Positions 1-8,525 of a stretch of DNA of 32,231 nucleotides are shown piece after piece. Where the stretch lies: positions 1-32,231 of the forward strand of contig JAHEYJ010000022.1 of the NCBI GenBank assembly GCA_023251675.1. The letters are read 5' to 3'. The DNA comes from Bacteroidota bacterium. GTDB lineage: Bacteria; Bacteroidota; Bacteroidia; Palsa-948. A program made the position numbers and the translations under genes. Each line of letters begins with the position of its first letter. Position 1 is the first letter of the stretch. A model generated the notes under the pieces. The model searched no databases. It was not told the DNA's origin and saw nothing but the letters and a program-made list of their open reading frames with translations.

Positions 1-3000
1 TCTATTGACAACGCGCCGATCGATGTTAAGTGGTACCAGATAAAAATTCCGGTGCATGAATTCGAAGCCAAGTACGGCAACATCGAAGATTTTAAATCCA
101 TCCGTTTCATCCGCATGATTCTCCGCGGTTTTGACAAACCCGTAGTGGTCCGTATGGCGAAAGTGGACCTGATCCGCGGCGAGTGGAGAAAATATTCCTA
201 CAATATTGCAGGAGACGGAGAATACCTCGGCGACGATAATTCAGGAACCAGCTTTGATATTTCAGCTGTTAACTATGAAGAGAACGGAACCAAGACGCCA
301 GTGAACTATGTTCTTCCTCCGAAGATCGAGCAACAGCTTACCTATGGGCCATCCAATCCAATTCACATGAACGAGCAGGCCATGGCGCTCAAGACCTGTA
401 ACCTGGAAGACGGAGACGCCCGCGCCACGTACAAGAACGTTGAGTTCGATGTTCGCACGTATAAAAAACTACGCATGTATGTTCATGCCGAAGCACAGGC
501 TGCAGGTCCGGCGTTGCACGACAACGACCTTACCTGTTTTATCCGGCTGGGAACAGATTATACACAGAACTATTACGAATACGAGATCCCGCTGAAAGTA
601 ACGGCGCCCGGCTCTTACGATAACAGCAATGAAGATGACCGCTATAAAGTCTGGAGGGCAGAAAATGAAATGGAACTGGTCTTTGCCGATCTGCAGGACG
701 CCAAGCAAAAACGCAATGGAGAAATTTTCAACGGAACCGCTTCGCTCACCCAGCGCTATGCCGTTAACGTTACTGACCCGGAAGGAAACACACGAACGGT
801 TTATGTAAAAGGAAATCCCAACCTGAGCGAAGTGCGGACCATTATGATCGGAATACGAAATCCGAAAAAAACCGGAGCCGGAACGGATGATGACGGCTTG
901 CCAAAATGCGCTGAAGTCTGGGTGAACGAACTTCGCCTTGCCGACTTTGATGAGAAAGGCGGATGGGCAAGCACCGCGCGTGTCACCACCAAACTTGCCG
1001 ACCTGGGATCTTTAACACTCGCCGGAAATTACAGCACGCCCGGGTGGGGAAGCATTGATAAAAAAATCAGCGAGCGGCAGAAAGAAACAAAATACCAGTA
1101 TGATATTTCATCGCAGATCGCCCTGAATAAATTCATGCCCAGCGGCTGGGGGATCAACCTGCCGATGTACGTTGGCTATTCGCAGGCCATTATCCGCCCG
1201 GAATACAATCCGCTCGATCCGGATATTTACCTGAACGATGTCATCAACGCGCTTCCGAACGACAGCCTGAAAAAAGATCTGAAGAGCAGGACCATTGACG
1301 AGACCGACCGCAAGAGCATCAACTTCACGAATGTGAAAAAAGAAAAAGGAAAAAAGTCAAAAAAGAATCACATTTACGATGTGGAAAATTTTGCTTTCAA
1401 CTATTCCTATTCGATGTTTCATAATCACGGCCCCATGATCAAGTTCAACAACATGCGCGATTACCGCACCGGAGTGGTTTGGGGCTATAATGCCAATCCG
1501 AAGAACATCCAGCCGTTCAAGGGCGTGAAGTTCCTGAATAAGAAAGTATTTGCGCTTGTTAAGGATTTCAATTTCAACCCGTATCCAAGTAAATATTCTT
1601 TCATGCTGGATGTGAACCGGCACTACGCGGAACGGCTTGACCGCAACACCACCGGAATGGATATTCCGATGGATACTTTTTTTGACAAGAAGTTCACGAT
1701 GGCCCGGCTCTACGACATGAAATACGATATTTCCAAGTCGCTGAAACTGGATTTTCATGCCGAGAACGACAGCCGCGTTTTAGAACCGTTCGGAGCGATC
1801 GACACCAAAGGAGAAAAAGACGAGATCAAGAAAAATATTATGGCAGGCGGAAACAATACGATGTACACCCAGAAAGTAAAAGTGGATTACACCGTTCCGA
1901 TCAACAAATTTCCGATGCTGGACTGGGTGACCGCTAACGCCGGCTATTCCACCGACTACAAATGGACGCGCGCCCTGTACAGTGCCGATTCGCTTGGGAA
2001 CATGCTTCAGAACGGAAACCAGAAAACACTGAACCTGCAGGCAAACATGCTGACGCTGTATAACAAGGTTCCTTTCCTGAAAAAGGTCAACCAGGGAATA
2101 AAGAAAAAGGAAGAGGTGAAACCGAAGCTTGGCTCAAAAACCTCGGTTCCTTCTGTAAATCCCAAAATACCCGCACCCAAAAATCCGCAGGACACGGCAA
2201 AGAAAAAAGAGAAGAAACCATTTCTGCTCCCGCAGTATGTTGCAAGATCGGCCATGATGCTGAAGAATGTTTCTGTCAACGTTACCAACAGCGAAGGCAT
2301 GTCGCTTGCCGGATACCACGATAGCACACAATACATGGGAATGAATTCAAAATCACAATTTGCTCCCGGCCCCGGATTTGTTTTCGGGCAGCAGCATCAC
2401 TTCGGCGGATCCGGAATGGAATTCACGGATTATGCCGCTTCACAAAACTGGCTGTGGAAAACAAGATCGCTTAACGTGCCGTTCACGCAGAACCAGACAA
2501 CCAACATTACCGGAAGGGCCAACATTGAACCGCTGCCGGGATTCAAAGTAGAACTCACGGCCAATAGAAACCTTTCTAAGAACAAAAGCGAGTTTTACAG
2601 ATGGGGATTTAATTCTCTCCTGATGGATTCTTCGTTCCTGCATCAATCACCTACGGAAAGCGGAAACTTCAGCATGTCATTTATCACCTGGGGTACGGCA
2701 TTTGAAAAAATGAAAGATAATTTTGCGTCGGATGCATTCCAGAAATTCCTGGATAACCGTGAAATAATTTCTGCAGCGCAGGCGGAGCAAAATTCCAACT
2801 CTTATTCATCAACCACCTATACCGGAACAGACGGACACACGTATCACAAAGGATATGGCCCCACTTCTCAATCCACATTGATGTTCGCTTTCCTTTCTGC
2901 TTACTCGGGAAAGGATGCCAGTACGTATCCGAATAAAACCTTTCCCAACCGCCCGGCACCCAACTGGCGCGTAACGTATGATGGATTAGGAAAAATAAAA

Positions 3001-3645
3001 TCGCTGAAGAAAATTTTCAAATCCATTACGCTGAGCCACGCCTACCGGTCTTCTTACAGTTTCTCGTATACGAACAATCTGAATTCAAAAATAGTTGAAG
3101 GCCGGCCGACGACAACCGACGTAAATGGCAACTACATGTTCTATGAACAAATTAACGCTGTTACCATTGCCGAACAGTTCAGCCCGCTGATCAAAGTGGA
3201 CGTGTCGCTGCAGAACAGCTTGCAGTTAAACGCAGAAATTAAAAAAGAACGCAACCTGGCGCTGAGCTTTGCCAATAACCAGCTTACAGAAATAAACAGC
3301 AAGGAATATGTTTTCGGAACCGGCTACCGGTGGAAAAACCTGGAGCTGAAAAATCCTTTCAGCAAAGGCAAGAACAAAAAATCGATCAAGAGCGACCTGA
3401 ACCTGAAAGTAGATTTTTCCATACGGCAGAACCTGACGGTAATTCGAAAGGTGGTAGAGGAAGTGACGCAGCCAACGGCGGGACAAATTATTTACTCGCT
3501 TAAAAACTCGCTTGATTACCAGGTTACCCAGCGAATAACCGTACGGTTGTTTTATGATTGGTTATTCACCAACCCGCGCATTTCCACTTCGTTCAAATCC
3601 TCGAATACCAATGCGGGAGTGAGCCTGCGGTTTTCTCTGATCTAG
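1..3645 (+). CDS. sprA: SprA, T9SS outer-membrane translocon (C-terminal part)
   Basis: The frame is open from the first base, so the gene begins outside the window; about 1,214 C-terminal residues are present of a family that is usually around 2,400 residues. SprA is the very large beta-barrel that forms the outer-membrane channel of the type IX secretion system and is needed for gliding. Visible here are SprA-like segments with alternating aromatic and polar strands, repeated NELRLADFD-type and DYRTG-type motifs, a Lys/Pro-rich low-complexity linker near positions 2100-2215, and a terminal strand ending in VSLRFSLI, typical of an outer-membrane barrel closing strand. It is followed by a convergent gene 52 bp away, so it is the last gene of its transcript. 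The identification rests on recognised sequence and length; the missing N-terminal half was not seen. Confidence 0.93.
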   Translation, partial: SIDNAPIDVKWYQIKIPVHEFEAKYGNIEDFKSIRFIRMILRGFDKPVVVRMAKVDLIRGEWRKYSYNIAGDGEYLGDDNSGTSFDISAVNYEENGTKTPVNYVLPPKIEQQLTYGPSNPIHMNEQAMALKTCNLEDGDARATYKNVEFDVRTYKKLRMYVHAEAQAAGPALHDNDLTCFIRLGTDYTQNYYEYEIPLKVTAPGSYDNSNEDDRYKVWRAENEMELVFADLQDAKQKRNGEIFNGTASLTQRYAVNVTDPEGNTRTVYVKGNPNLSEVRTIMIGIRNPKKTGAGTDDDGLPKCAEVWVNELRLADFDEKGGWASTARVTTKLADLGSLTLAGNYSTPGWGSIDKKISERQKETKYQYDISSQIALNKFMPSGWGINLPMYVGYSQAIIRPEYNPLDPDIYLNDVINALPNDSLKKDLKSRTIDETDRKSINFTNVKKEKGKKSKKNHIYDVENFAFNYSYSMFHNHGPMIKFNNMRDYRTGVVWGYNANPKNIQPFKGVKFLNKKVFALVKDFNFNPYPSKYSFMLDVNRHYAERLDRNTTGMDIPMDTFFDKKFTMARLYDMKYDISKSLKLDFHAENDSRVLEPFGAIDTKGEKDEIKKNIMAGGNNTMYTQKVKVDYTVPINKFPMLDWVTANAGYSTDYKWTRALYSADSLGNMLQNGNQKTLNLQANMLTLYNKVPFLKKVNQGIKKKEEVKPKLGSKTSVPSVNPKIPAPKNPQDTAKKKEKKPFLLPQYVARSAMMLKNVSVNVTNSEGMSLAGYHDSTQYMGMNSKSQFAPGPGFVFGQQHHFGGSGMEFTDYAASQNWLWKTRSLNVPFTQNQTTNITGRANIEPLPGFKVELTANRNLSKNKSEFYRWGFNSLLMDSSFLHQSPTESGNFSMSFITWGTAFEKMKDNFASDAFQKFLDNREIISAAQAEQNSNSYSSTTYTGTDGHTYHKGYGPTSQSTLMFAFLSAYSGKDASTYPNKTFPNRPAPNWRVTYDGLGKIKSLKKIFKSITLSHAYRSSYSFSYTNNLNSKIVEGRPTTTDVNGNYMFYEQINAVTIAEQFSPLIKVDVSLQNSLQLNAEIKKERNLALSFANNQLTEINSKEYVFGTGYRWKNLELKNPFSKGKNKKSIKSDLNLKVDFSIRQNLTVIRKVVEEVTQPTAGQIIYSLKNSLDYQVTQRITVRLFYDWLFTNPRISTSFKSSNTNAGVSLRFSLI

Positions 3646-3678
3646 AAATTATTTCTTTGTGGAACCAGATTACCCCTT

Positions 3679-3698
3679 GTTCTTCCGGATCGAAGAAC
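3679..3698. terminator. Convergent hairpin between sprA and the aminotransferase gene
   Basis: A perfect 7-bp inverted repeat, GTTCTTC and GAAGAAC with a 6-base loop, lies between the two convergent stop codons and touches the stop of the minus-strand gene. Neither strand has a T-run after it, so it is at best a weak or factor-assisted terminator. Confidence 0.25.
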
Positions 3699-5134
3699 TA
3701 ATAGCCGCTTACTTTCTTTTTTGACAACAGGCTGTTGGCAACGGCCTTATTCTGCAGCGACCTGACAAGAGAAGTAAATTTAATAATGTCTTTCTCCGTA
3801 GTGGCGATCCCCACCGAAACCCGAGTAGCCCCCCGAATTTCTTTTAGATAAGAAATGAACTCATCGTAATCCTCTTCTTTTCTGTCGGTAAAGTACGCTG
3901 TTACTTCGTCTTTTGTGACACAATTATTTATTTCATCAATGCCGGGATTACAAAAACATCCCGAACGAATAGAGATCAAATTATCGTTAGCCCGTTTTTC
4001 AAATTCTCCGTTTGGATATTGCTCCCCGTTAATATCCAGGAAGTTCATGATCAATGTCCCGCCGCGATTTGAAAAACTCTTCGGCCCCAGAATTTTTATA
4101 ACCGGCTGGCCGTTGTCGTGAATTATCTTATTTAATTCAGCCGCCAGCGTTTCAATCAATGAATGCACTCTTTTTGAAATTCGATTCAGGCCAATGGATC
4201 CAATGTATTCAAGTCCGAATTTAACAGCGGGAATATCGAGGTAATTTACGGTGCCGTCTTCAAACCGTTCGTGGGAGTCGGTCAGGAAATAAGTTTGATT
4301 AACGGCAGAAGCAAAAGAAACGGTTCCGCCGGCAAACCAGGGCTTTTTTAATTTATGAAAAGCAGATTTCCTGATCAGCAAACAACCAACTCCTGTCGGG
4401 TATCCGAATATTTTATAGAACGAAACAGAAACAAATTCCGGTTTTACCAACGAAAGATCCAGTTTAGAAGTAGGAACAAACGCCGCCGCATCCAGCAACA
4501 CGTCAAATCCTTTGCTTTGGGCATAGGAGATCCATTTAAGGTCGTGTTTTAATCCCGACACATTTGATTGAGCGGGAAATGCAAACAAGTTGTTCTCGCC
4601 TTTTGTTGTTTCATCAATCGATTTCCTCAGCGCGGGTTCGTCTATTTCAAGATTTTTGTATTGTATAGGAACATATTTAGCCGCTCCCCCCTTGCTGTTG
4701 CAGAATTCGCGAATGCCATTAACAGAATTATGATTGTCGATAAGAAGTACAAAAGAGCTCTTTTCATTAAAAGGATAGCTCTCTCCGACTATTTTAAGCG
4801 CGCCGGTTGCGTTCTGGGTGAACACACAGATATAATCGTCGGCATTAAAAAAACGTAAAACTTTTTCTCTGGTTTCATTGATTAATTCCGTTGAATACCG
4901 GGAAGTCGGATTGCCCGAATGTGGATTTCCAAATACATTTTTAGCCAGCAGTGCATGATGTTTTTTTAGCAGAGAGGCCGGATATAAATTTCCGCCGGTG
5001 TAATCAAGGTAAGTATGGTTGGTGGAGTCAAGCCTGCTGTATTCTGTTCTTCTCAAAGCGCCAAAGAAATCCTCATCAGCTATTTGCAGCTTTGAATTCA
5101 GGGAAATCCTGGGTTTTAGTAACGAAATCCGCAT
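3698..5134 (-). CDS. Class V aminotransferase-fold enzyme, MOCOS/cysteine desulfurase-like
   Basis: A 478-residue PLP enzyme of aminotransferase class V. The N-terminal TYLDYTGGNLYP segment (about 41-52), the PLP lysine in SFYKIFGYPTG (Lys241), the aspartate in DVLLDAAAFVP (Asp215) and the cysteine-bearing SGCFCNPG motif (Cys393, Cys395) match the sulfurase domain of molybdenum cofactor sulfurase (MOCOS), where the cysteine carries the persulfide. The MOSC domain of eukaryotic MOCOS is absent, so this is a stand-alone desulfurase-like protein. A plain cysteine desulfurase/selenocysteine lyase role is the main alternative. It starts at ATG without an obvious Shine-Dalgarno, as usual in Bacteroidota. 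Both neighbours are unrelated (sprA, ilvA) and no molybdenum cofactor genes are in the window, so the sulfur acceptor cannot be inferred. Confidence 0.75.
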   Translation of the reverse strand: MRISLLKPRISLNSKLQIADEDFFGALRRTEYSRLDSTNHTYLDYTGGNLYPASLLKKHHALLAKNVFGNPHSGNPTSRYSTELINETREKVLRFFNADDYICVFTQNATGALKIVGESYPFNEKSSFVLLIDNHNSVNGIREFCNSKGGAAKYVPIQYKNLEIDEPALRKSIDETTKGENNLFAFPAQSNVSGLKHDLKWISYAQSKGFDVLLDAAAFVPTSKLDLSLVKPEFVSVSFYKIFGYPTGVGCLLIRKSAFHKLKKPWFAGGTVSFASAVNQTYFLTDSHERFEDGTVNYLDIPAVKFGLEYIGSIGLNRISKRVHSLIETLAAELNKIIHDNGQPVIKILGPKSFSNRGGTLIMNFLDINGEQYPNGEFEKRANDNLISIRSGCFCNPGIDEINNCVTKDEVTAYFTDRKEEDYDEFISYLKEIRGATRVSVGIATTEKDIIKFTSLVRSLQNKAVANSLLSKKKVSGY

Positions 5135-5526
5135 CTTTAATAAAATTGCATTTAATGATCATCGAGCCGGAGGGAGCGCATATACGCACCACAGCTTCAG
5201 CTCTCTTTTTACTATCATTAAAACGAAGTTTACAAAAGGACCAATAATATACAGCCTGCAGAAACAAACTTTGTATAAAATTTAAGTTTCTATTGAAGCC
5301 TCTTTTTGGGGTTAGAGCGACCGATGGTTCAATGACAGTCGTTTTTAAATGCCATAAAAGACGAAATGGGAGCCAAAATCCAATCAAAAACGTTCCCGAT
5401 CCATGAAAGTGCAAATTATTACAAAATTTTCCAACGATTTGCTTCGACTTTGATTCCAAAAAATCAATAAGTCAAACCACAATTAGGGTGAATTCCTGGT
5501 TCTGTTCTTTTTATAGGAAGTGTTTA
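5135..5526. other. Intergenic region, no gene recognised
   Basis: About 390 bp, visibly AT-rich, between the end of ilvA and the start of the aminotransferase gene, both on the minus strand. I see no convincing coding sequence, RNA gene, palindrome or consensus TAnnTTTG promoter here. The promoter of the downstream aminotransferase gene must lie here or be of a divergent type. No intrinsic terminator for the ilv operon was found after ilvA. Confidence 0.5.
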
Positions 5527-6789
5527 TTAAAGTAAAAAAGAAAAGATTTCGCTTCCCGGATCAACGTAACTAAAGGTAAAGCCGTTGGCTCCCATCCGTT
5601 CTTTCAACCCGGGCAGATCCTCTTTTTTCCCAAGTTCGATCCCGATCAGAACCGCGCCTTTTTCGCGGTTGGTTTTTTTCAGGTATTCAAAACGAGTGAT
5701 GTCGTTCCCATCACCGAGCACCTGATTCACAAATTCTTTTAACGCGCCGGCCCGTTGAGGAAAGTTAACGAGAAAATGATGTTTGAATCCTTCGAAGACC
5801 AGCGAGCGTTCTTTTATTTCCTCCATGCGGCCGATGTCGTTATTCCCGCCGGAAACAACACAGACTACATTTTTTCCTTTTATTTCCTCGCTGAAAAGAT
5901 CCAGCGCAGCAACTGAAAGCGCGCCGGCCGGCTCAGTAACGATGGCGCTGCGGTTATAAAGCTCCAGCAGGGAAGAGCAGATCTTTCCTTCGGGAACGAG
6001 AACAACAGCATCAAGAAAATTTTTACAAAGAGAAAATGTAAGGTCGCCCACCTGTTTTACTGCGGCGCCGTCTGCAAACCGATCGATCTCTGATAGTGAC
6101 AATACGCGCCCTGCCTCCAGCGATCTTTTCATTCCTGCAGCGCCTTCCGGTTCTACACCGACGAGCTTTGTTTTCGGGCTCAGTGTTTTGAAAACGTTTA
6201 CCATTCCGGCCGCAAGTCCGCCGCCGCCGATAGGAATAAAAAGATAATCGATGTGTGCTGCACTTTGTTCAAGCAACTCCAAAGCAAGCGTTCCTTGTCC
6301 GGCGATCACCTGCTCGTCATCAAAGGGATGAATGAACAAGCTGTTGTTCTCTTCGCAAAACCGTTTTGCTTTTTCACAGCAATCGTCAAAGGTGTCTCCC
6401 GTCAAACGCACAACGATAAAATCCTTTCCAAACCATCGTACCTGATCTGTTTTTTGTTTCGGCGTGGGAAGCGGCATAAAGACAGTTCCCTGTATTCCAA
6501 GCAGCGCACAGGAATAAGCAACACCCTGCGCATGGTTGCCGGCGCTGGCACATACGACCGATCTTTCTTTTGCAGCTTTTCCCAGTGAGAAAATTTTATT
6601 ATACGCCCCGCGGATCTTGAAAGAGCGTACCACCTGCAGGTCTTCCCGTTTCAAAAAAACAGAGGCATTGAACTTTTCACTCAAAAAATTATTTAGCTGC
6701 AGCGGCGTAAGTGAAGCTATATTTTTCAGATTGTTCTTTGCCGTTCGAATTTTTTCAAGCGACCCGTTTTGTGTTTCAGTTGTTCTCAT
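5527..6789 (-). CDS. ilvA: Threonine ammonia-lyase (threonine deaminase)
   Basis: Converts threonine to 2-oxobutanoate, the first committed step to isoleucine, using PLP. The 420-residue protein has the PLP lysine in SFKIRGAYNK (Lys58), the ASAGNHAQG motif near 81-89 and the phosphate-binding GGGGLAAG loop at 188-195. The C-terminal roughly 85 residues form one ACT-like regulatory domain (from about HHFLVNFPQRAGALKEF), the short architecture usual in Bacteroidota. I chose the ATG at 6789 because it falls one base after the ilvC stop codon; the frame stays open about 30 codons upstream, but that part overlaps ilvC and looks non-conserved. It is the last gene of the ilv operon. The single ACT domain suggests feedback control by isoleucine, which is inferred from the family. 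Confidence 0.95.
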   Translation of the reverse strand: MRTTETQNGSLEKIRTAKNNLKNIASLTPLQLNNFLSEKFNASVFLKREDLQVVRSFKIRGAYNKIFSLGKAAKERSVVCASAGNHAQGVAYSCALLGIQGTVFMPLPTPKQKTDQVRWFGKDFIVVRLTGDTFDDCCEKAKRFCEENNSLFIHPFDDEQVIAGQGTLALELLEQSAAHIDYLFIPIGGGGLAAGMVNVFKTLSPKTKLVGVEPEGAAGMKRSLEAGRVLSLSEIDRFADGAAVKQVGDLTFSLCKNFLDAVVLVPEGKICSSLLELYNRSAIVTEPAGALSVAALDLFSEEIKGKNVVCVVSGGNNDIGRMEEIKERSLVFEGFKHHFLVNFPQRAGALKEFVNQVLGDGNDITRFEYLKKTNREKGAVLIGIELGKKEDLPGLKERMGANGFTFSYVDPGSEIFSFLL

Positions 6790-6790
6790 T

Positions 6791-7840
6791 TTAATTTTTA
6801 TTTTCCGGGCGTAAGGACCGCACCTGTTTTCCTGCCTGCCAGAGTTCGCTGTCGCGGAGCTCTGCCAACTCTTTTTCAAGATTCTTTCTGTAATCGGGTT
6901 TTTTATTTGCTTCGATCACCACACGGGCCTCTTTTCCGGAAGAAACGCTGGCGTATAATTCTTCAAACAACGGAAGTGTTGTTTCGCGAAACCGGTGTCT
7001 CCAGTCCAGCGCACCGCGTTGCGCGGTAGTGGAAGTGTTCGCATACATCCAGTCCATTCCTTTTTCTGCAACAAGCGGCATCAGGCTTTGCGTGAGCTCT
7101 TCCACCGTTTCGTTAAATGCTTCGGAAGGGGAGTGCCCGTGTTTGCGCAACACTTTGTACTGCGCTTCAAAAAGTCCTGCGATAGCGCCCATCAGTACGC
7201 CCCGCTCTCCGGTGAGATCCGAAAAAACTTCTTTGCGGAAATCCGTTTCAAATAAATATCCCGACCCGATCCCCATCCCAACAGCCAATGCGCGCTCTTT
7301 TGCTCTTCCTGTGAAATCCTGGAACACCGCATAGCTGGAGTTCAGTCCCTTTCCCTGGAGAAATAACCGGCGGAGCGAAGTGCCCGATCCTTTTGGCGCG
7401 GCAAGGAACACATCTACCTTCTTGGGCGGAACGATGCCGGTCTGTTCGTGAAAAGTAACGCCGAAGCCGTGAGAAAAATAAAGCCCCTTGCCTTCGGTGA
7501 GATTATTTTTCAGTATAGGCCATAGTTGTATCTGTCCCGCATCAGATAAAAGGAACATAAGGATCGTTCCTCGCTTTGCGGCTTCTTCCGGTTCGAAAAG
7601 AGAAACGCCTTCTTGCCACCCGTCGCTTAGCGCCTTTTGCCAGGAAGCAGAATGTTTCCGTTGCCCGACGATCACATTGAACCCGTTATCGCGCAGGTTC
7701 ATTGCCTGTCCCGGGCCCTGAACGCCATAGCCGATCACCGCCATGGTTTCATTCTTCAGGACTTGTTTTGCTTTTTCAAGAGGAAACTCTTCGCGGGTCA
7801 CTACATCTTCCATGACTCCGCCAAAATTTAATTGTGCCAT
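6791..7840 (-). CDS. ilvC: Ketol-acid reductoisomerase
   Basis: Isomerises and reduces acetolactate or acetohydroxybutyrate to the dihydroxy acids of the valine and isoleucine routes. The dinucleotide-binding motif GYGVQGPGQ lies at 37-45 and is followed by the cofactor-specificity loop GQRKHSASWQ (about 59-68), whose Arg, Lys and Ser residues favour NADPH. The sequence around NLRDNGFNVIVGQRK resembles the yeast Ilv5/Bacteroidota branch rather than the Escherichia long form, and the 349-residue length agrees. The metal-binding acidic residues are expected in the FETDFRKEVFSDLTGERGVLMG region and are present. The gene sits 1 bp before ilvA and 146 bp after ilvN, with a strong hairpin in that gap. 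Confidence 0.96.
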   Translation of the reverse strand: MAQLNFGGVMEDVVTREEFPLEKAKQVLKNETMAVIGYGVQGPGQAMNLRDNGFNVIVGQRKHSASWQKALSDGWQEGVSLFEPEEAAKRGTILMFLLSDAGQIQLWPILKNNLTEGKGLYFSHGFGVTFHEQTGIVPPKKVDVFLAAPKGSGTSLRRLFLQGKGLNSSYAVFQDFTGRAKERALAVGMGIGSGYLFETDFRKEVFSDLTGERGVLMGAIAGLFEAQYKVLRKHGHSPSEAFNETVEELTQSLMPLVAEKGMDWMYANTSTTAQRGALDWRHRFRETTLPLFEELYASVSSGKEARVVIEANKKPDYRKNLEKELAELRDSELWQAGKQVRSLRPENKN

Positions 7841-7899
7841 ACTGTATTTGGTTTTAAGATTTGAATTTTAGAAAGAGACCTGCTGATTTACTAATCTTT

Positions 7900-7951
7900 A
7901 CTAATGTACTAATGCGTCAGTCGAGAAGAAGTCCCGTATTAGTACATTAGT
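7900..7951. repeat. Long hairpin between ilvN and ilvC
   Basis: Two 17-base arms (7900-7916 and 7935-7951) pair at 16 of 17 positions, the remaining one being a G-T wobble, around an 18-base loop. The pairing continues imperfectly outward to about 7889 and 7962. The arms are built from the iterated word TACTAAT(G). There is no T-run directly after it on the minus strand, so it is not a typical terminator. It could stabilise the upstream mRNA or lower expression of ilvC and ilvA relative to the earlier genes. By architecture it belongs with the other iterated-word hairpins in the window. Confidence 0.8.
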
Positions 7952-7986
7952 AGTGATTCGTAGTTTAGTAGATAACTTTTTTGTTT

Positions 7987-8511
7987 TTAGTTATTATATA
8001 ATTCCATTTCATTTAAATAATCCTGAAGAGGTTTCATCGGTTTTGACATAGCCACTCTTCCGGAACGGGCGAATTCAAGCACTCCGAAATTTTTCAGTTC
8101 GCGCAGCAGGCTGAGCAGATCTTCTTCGTGTCCCGTTTTTTCAACGATGGCAAAAGAAGATTCCAGCGCGACCACCGAAGCGTTGTGTTTCCGCAGAACA
8201 AGTTCAAGCTGCCCGCTGAGGGTTTTCAGGGGAACTTTGTACAATGCGATCTCTCTGAAAACCGTTTCACAGCCGGAATGGGCAAACGCCTTGAACACCT
8301 CCACCTGCTTTTCCATCTGCCGCGCGATCTTGTTGGCTAAATTTTCATCGCAGCAGACAACGATAGTGTAGCGGAAGATTCCTTCTACTTCGCATTCGGA
8401 ACACGTGATGCTTTCAATGTTCACATGCCTGCGCGAGAGAAGGGTGGTCAGCCGCATGAGCATGCCGATGCGGTGTTCGGAAAAAACGGAGAGGGTGTAT
8501 TGATTTTGCAT
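7987..8511 (-). CDS. ilvN: Acetolactate synthase, small regulatory subunit
   Basis: Regulatory subunit of acetohydroxyacid synthase, partner of the large subunit encoded 14 bp upstream. The 174-residue protein starts with an ACT domain (YTLSVFSEHRIGMLMRLTTLLSRR, about 5-28, then VNIESITCSECE), which in the family binds valine and gives feedback inhibition. A second domain of about 90 residues follows (from about LYKVPLKTLSGQL). The usual ilvN start segment, in which the ACT domain begins right after the initiator methionine, supports this start codon. It lies inside the ilv operon and is followed by the hairpin at 7900-7951. Confidence 0.93.
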   Translation of the reverse strand: MQNQYTLSVFSEHRIGMLMRLTTLLSRRHVNIESITCSECEVEGIFRYTIVVCCDENLANKIARQMEKQVEVFKAFAHSGCETVFREIALYKVPLKTLSGQLELVLRKHNASVVALESSFAIVEKTGHEEDLLSLLRELKNFGVLEFARSGRVAMSKPMKPLQDYLNEMELYNN

Positions 8512-8525
8512 TTGTTTTATTTATT

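Noticed and set aside
1357-1758. 133-codon frame antisense to sprA, and similar antisense frames in the ilv and Ig-repeat genes
   Set aside because: Shadows of real genes: no family resemblance and composition dictated by the opposite strand.
3679-3698. Hairpin between sprA and the aminotransferase gene as a strong bidirectional terminator
   Set aside because: No T-run on either side; kept only as a low-confidence feature.
5076-5459. 127-codon frame on the minus strand in the gap before the aminotransferase gene
   Set aside because: It overlaps the aminotransferase start in another frame, has no recognisable motif and no promoter or ribosome signal, so it is probably chance.
6790-6879. Upstream start for ilvA giving 30 more residues
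   Set aside because: The extension overlaps the end of ilvC and is not conserved-looking, whereas the ATG at 6789 fits the operon spacing.
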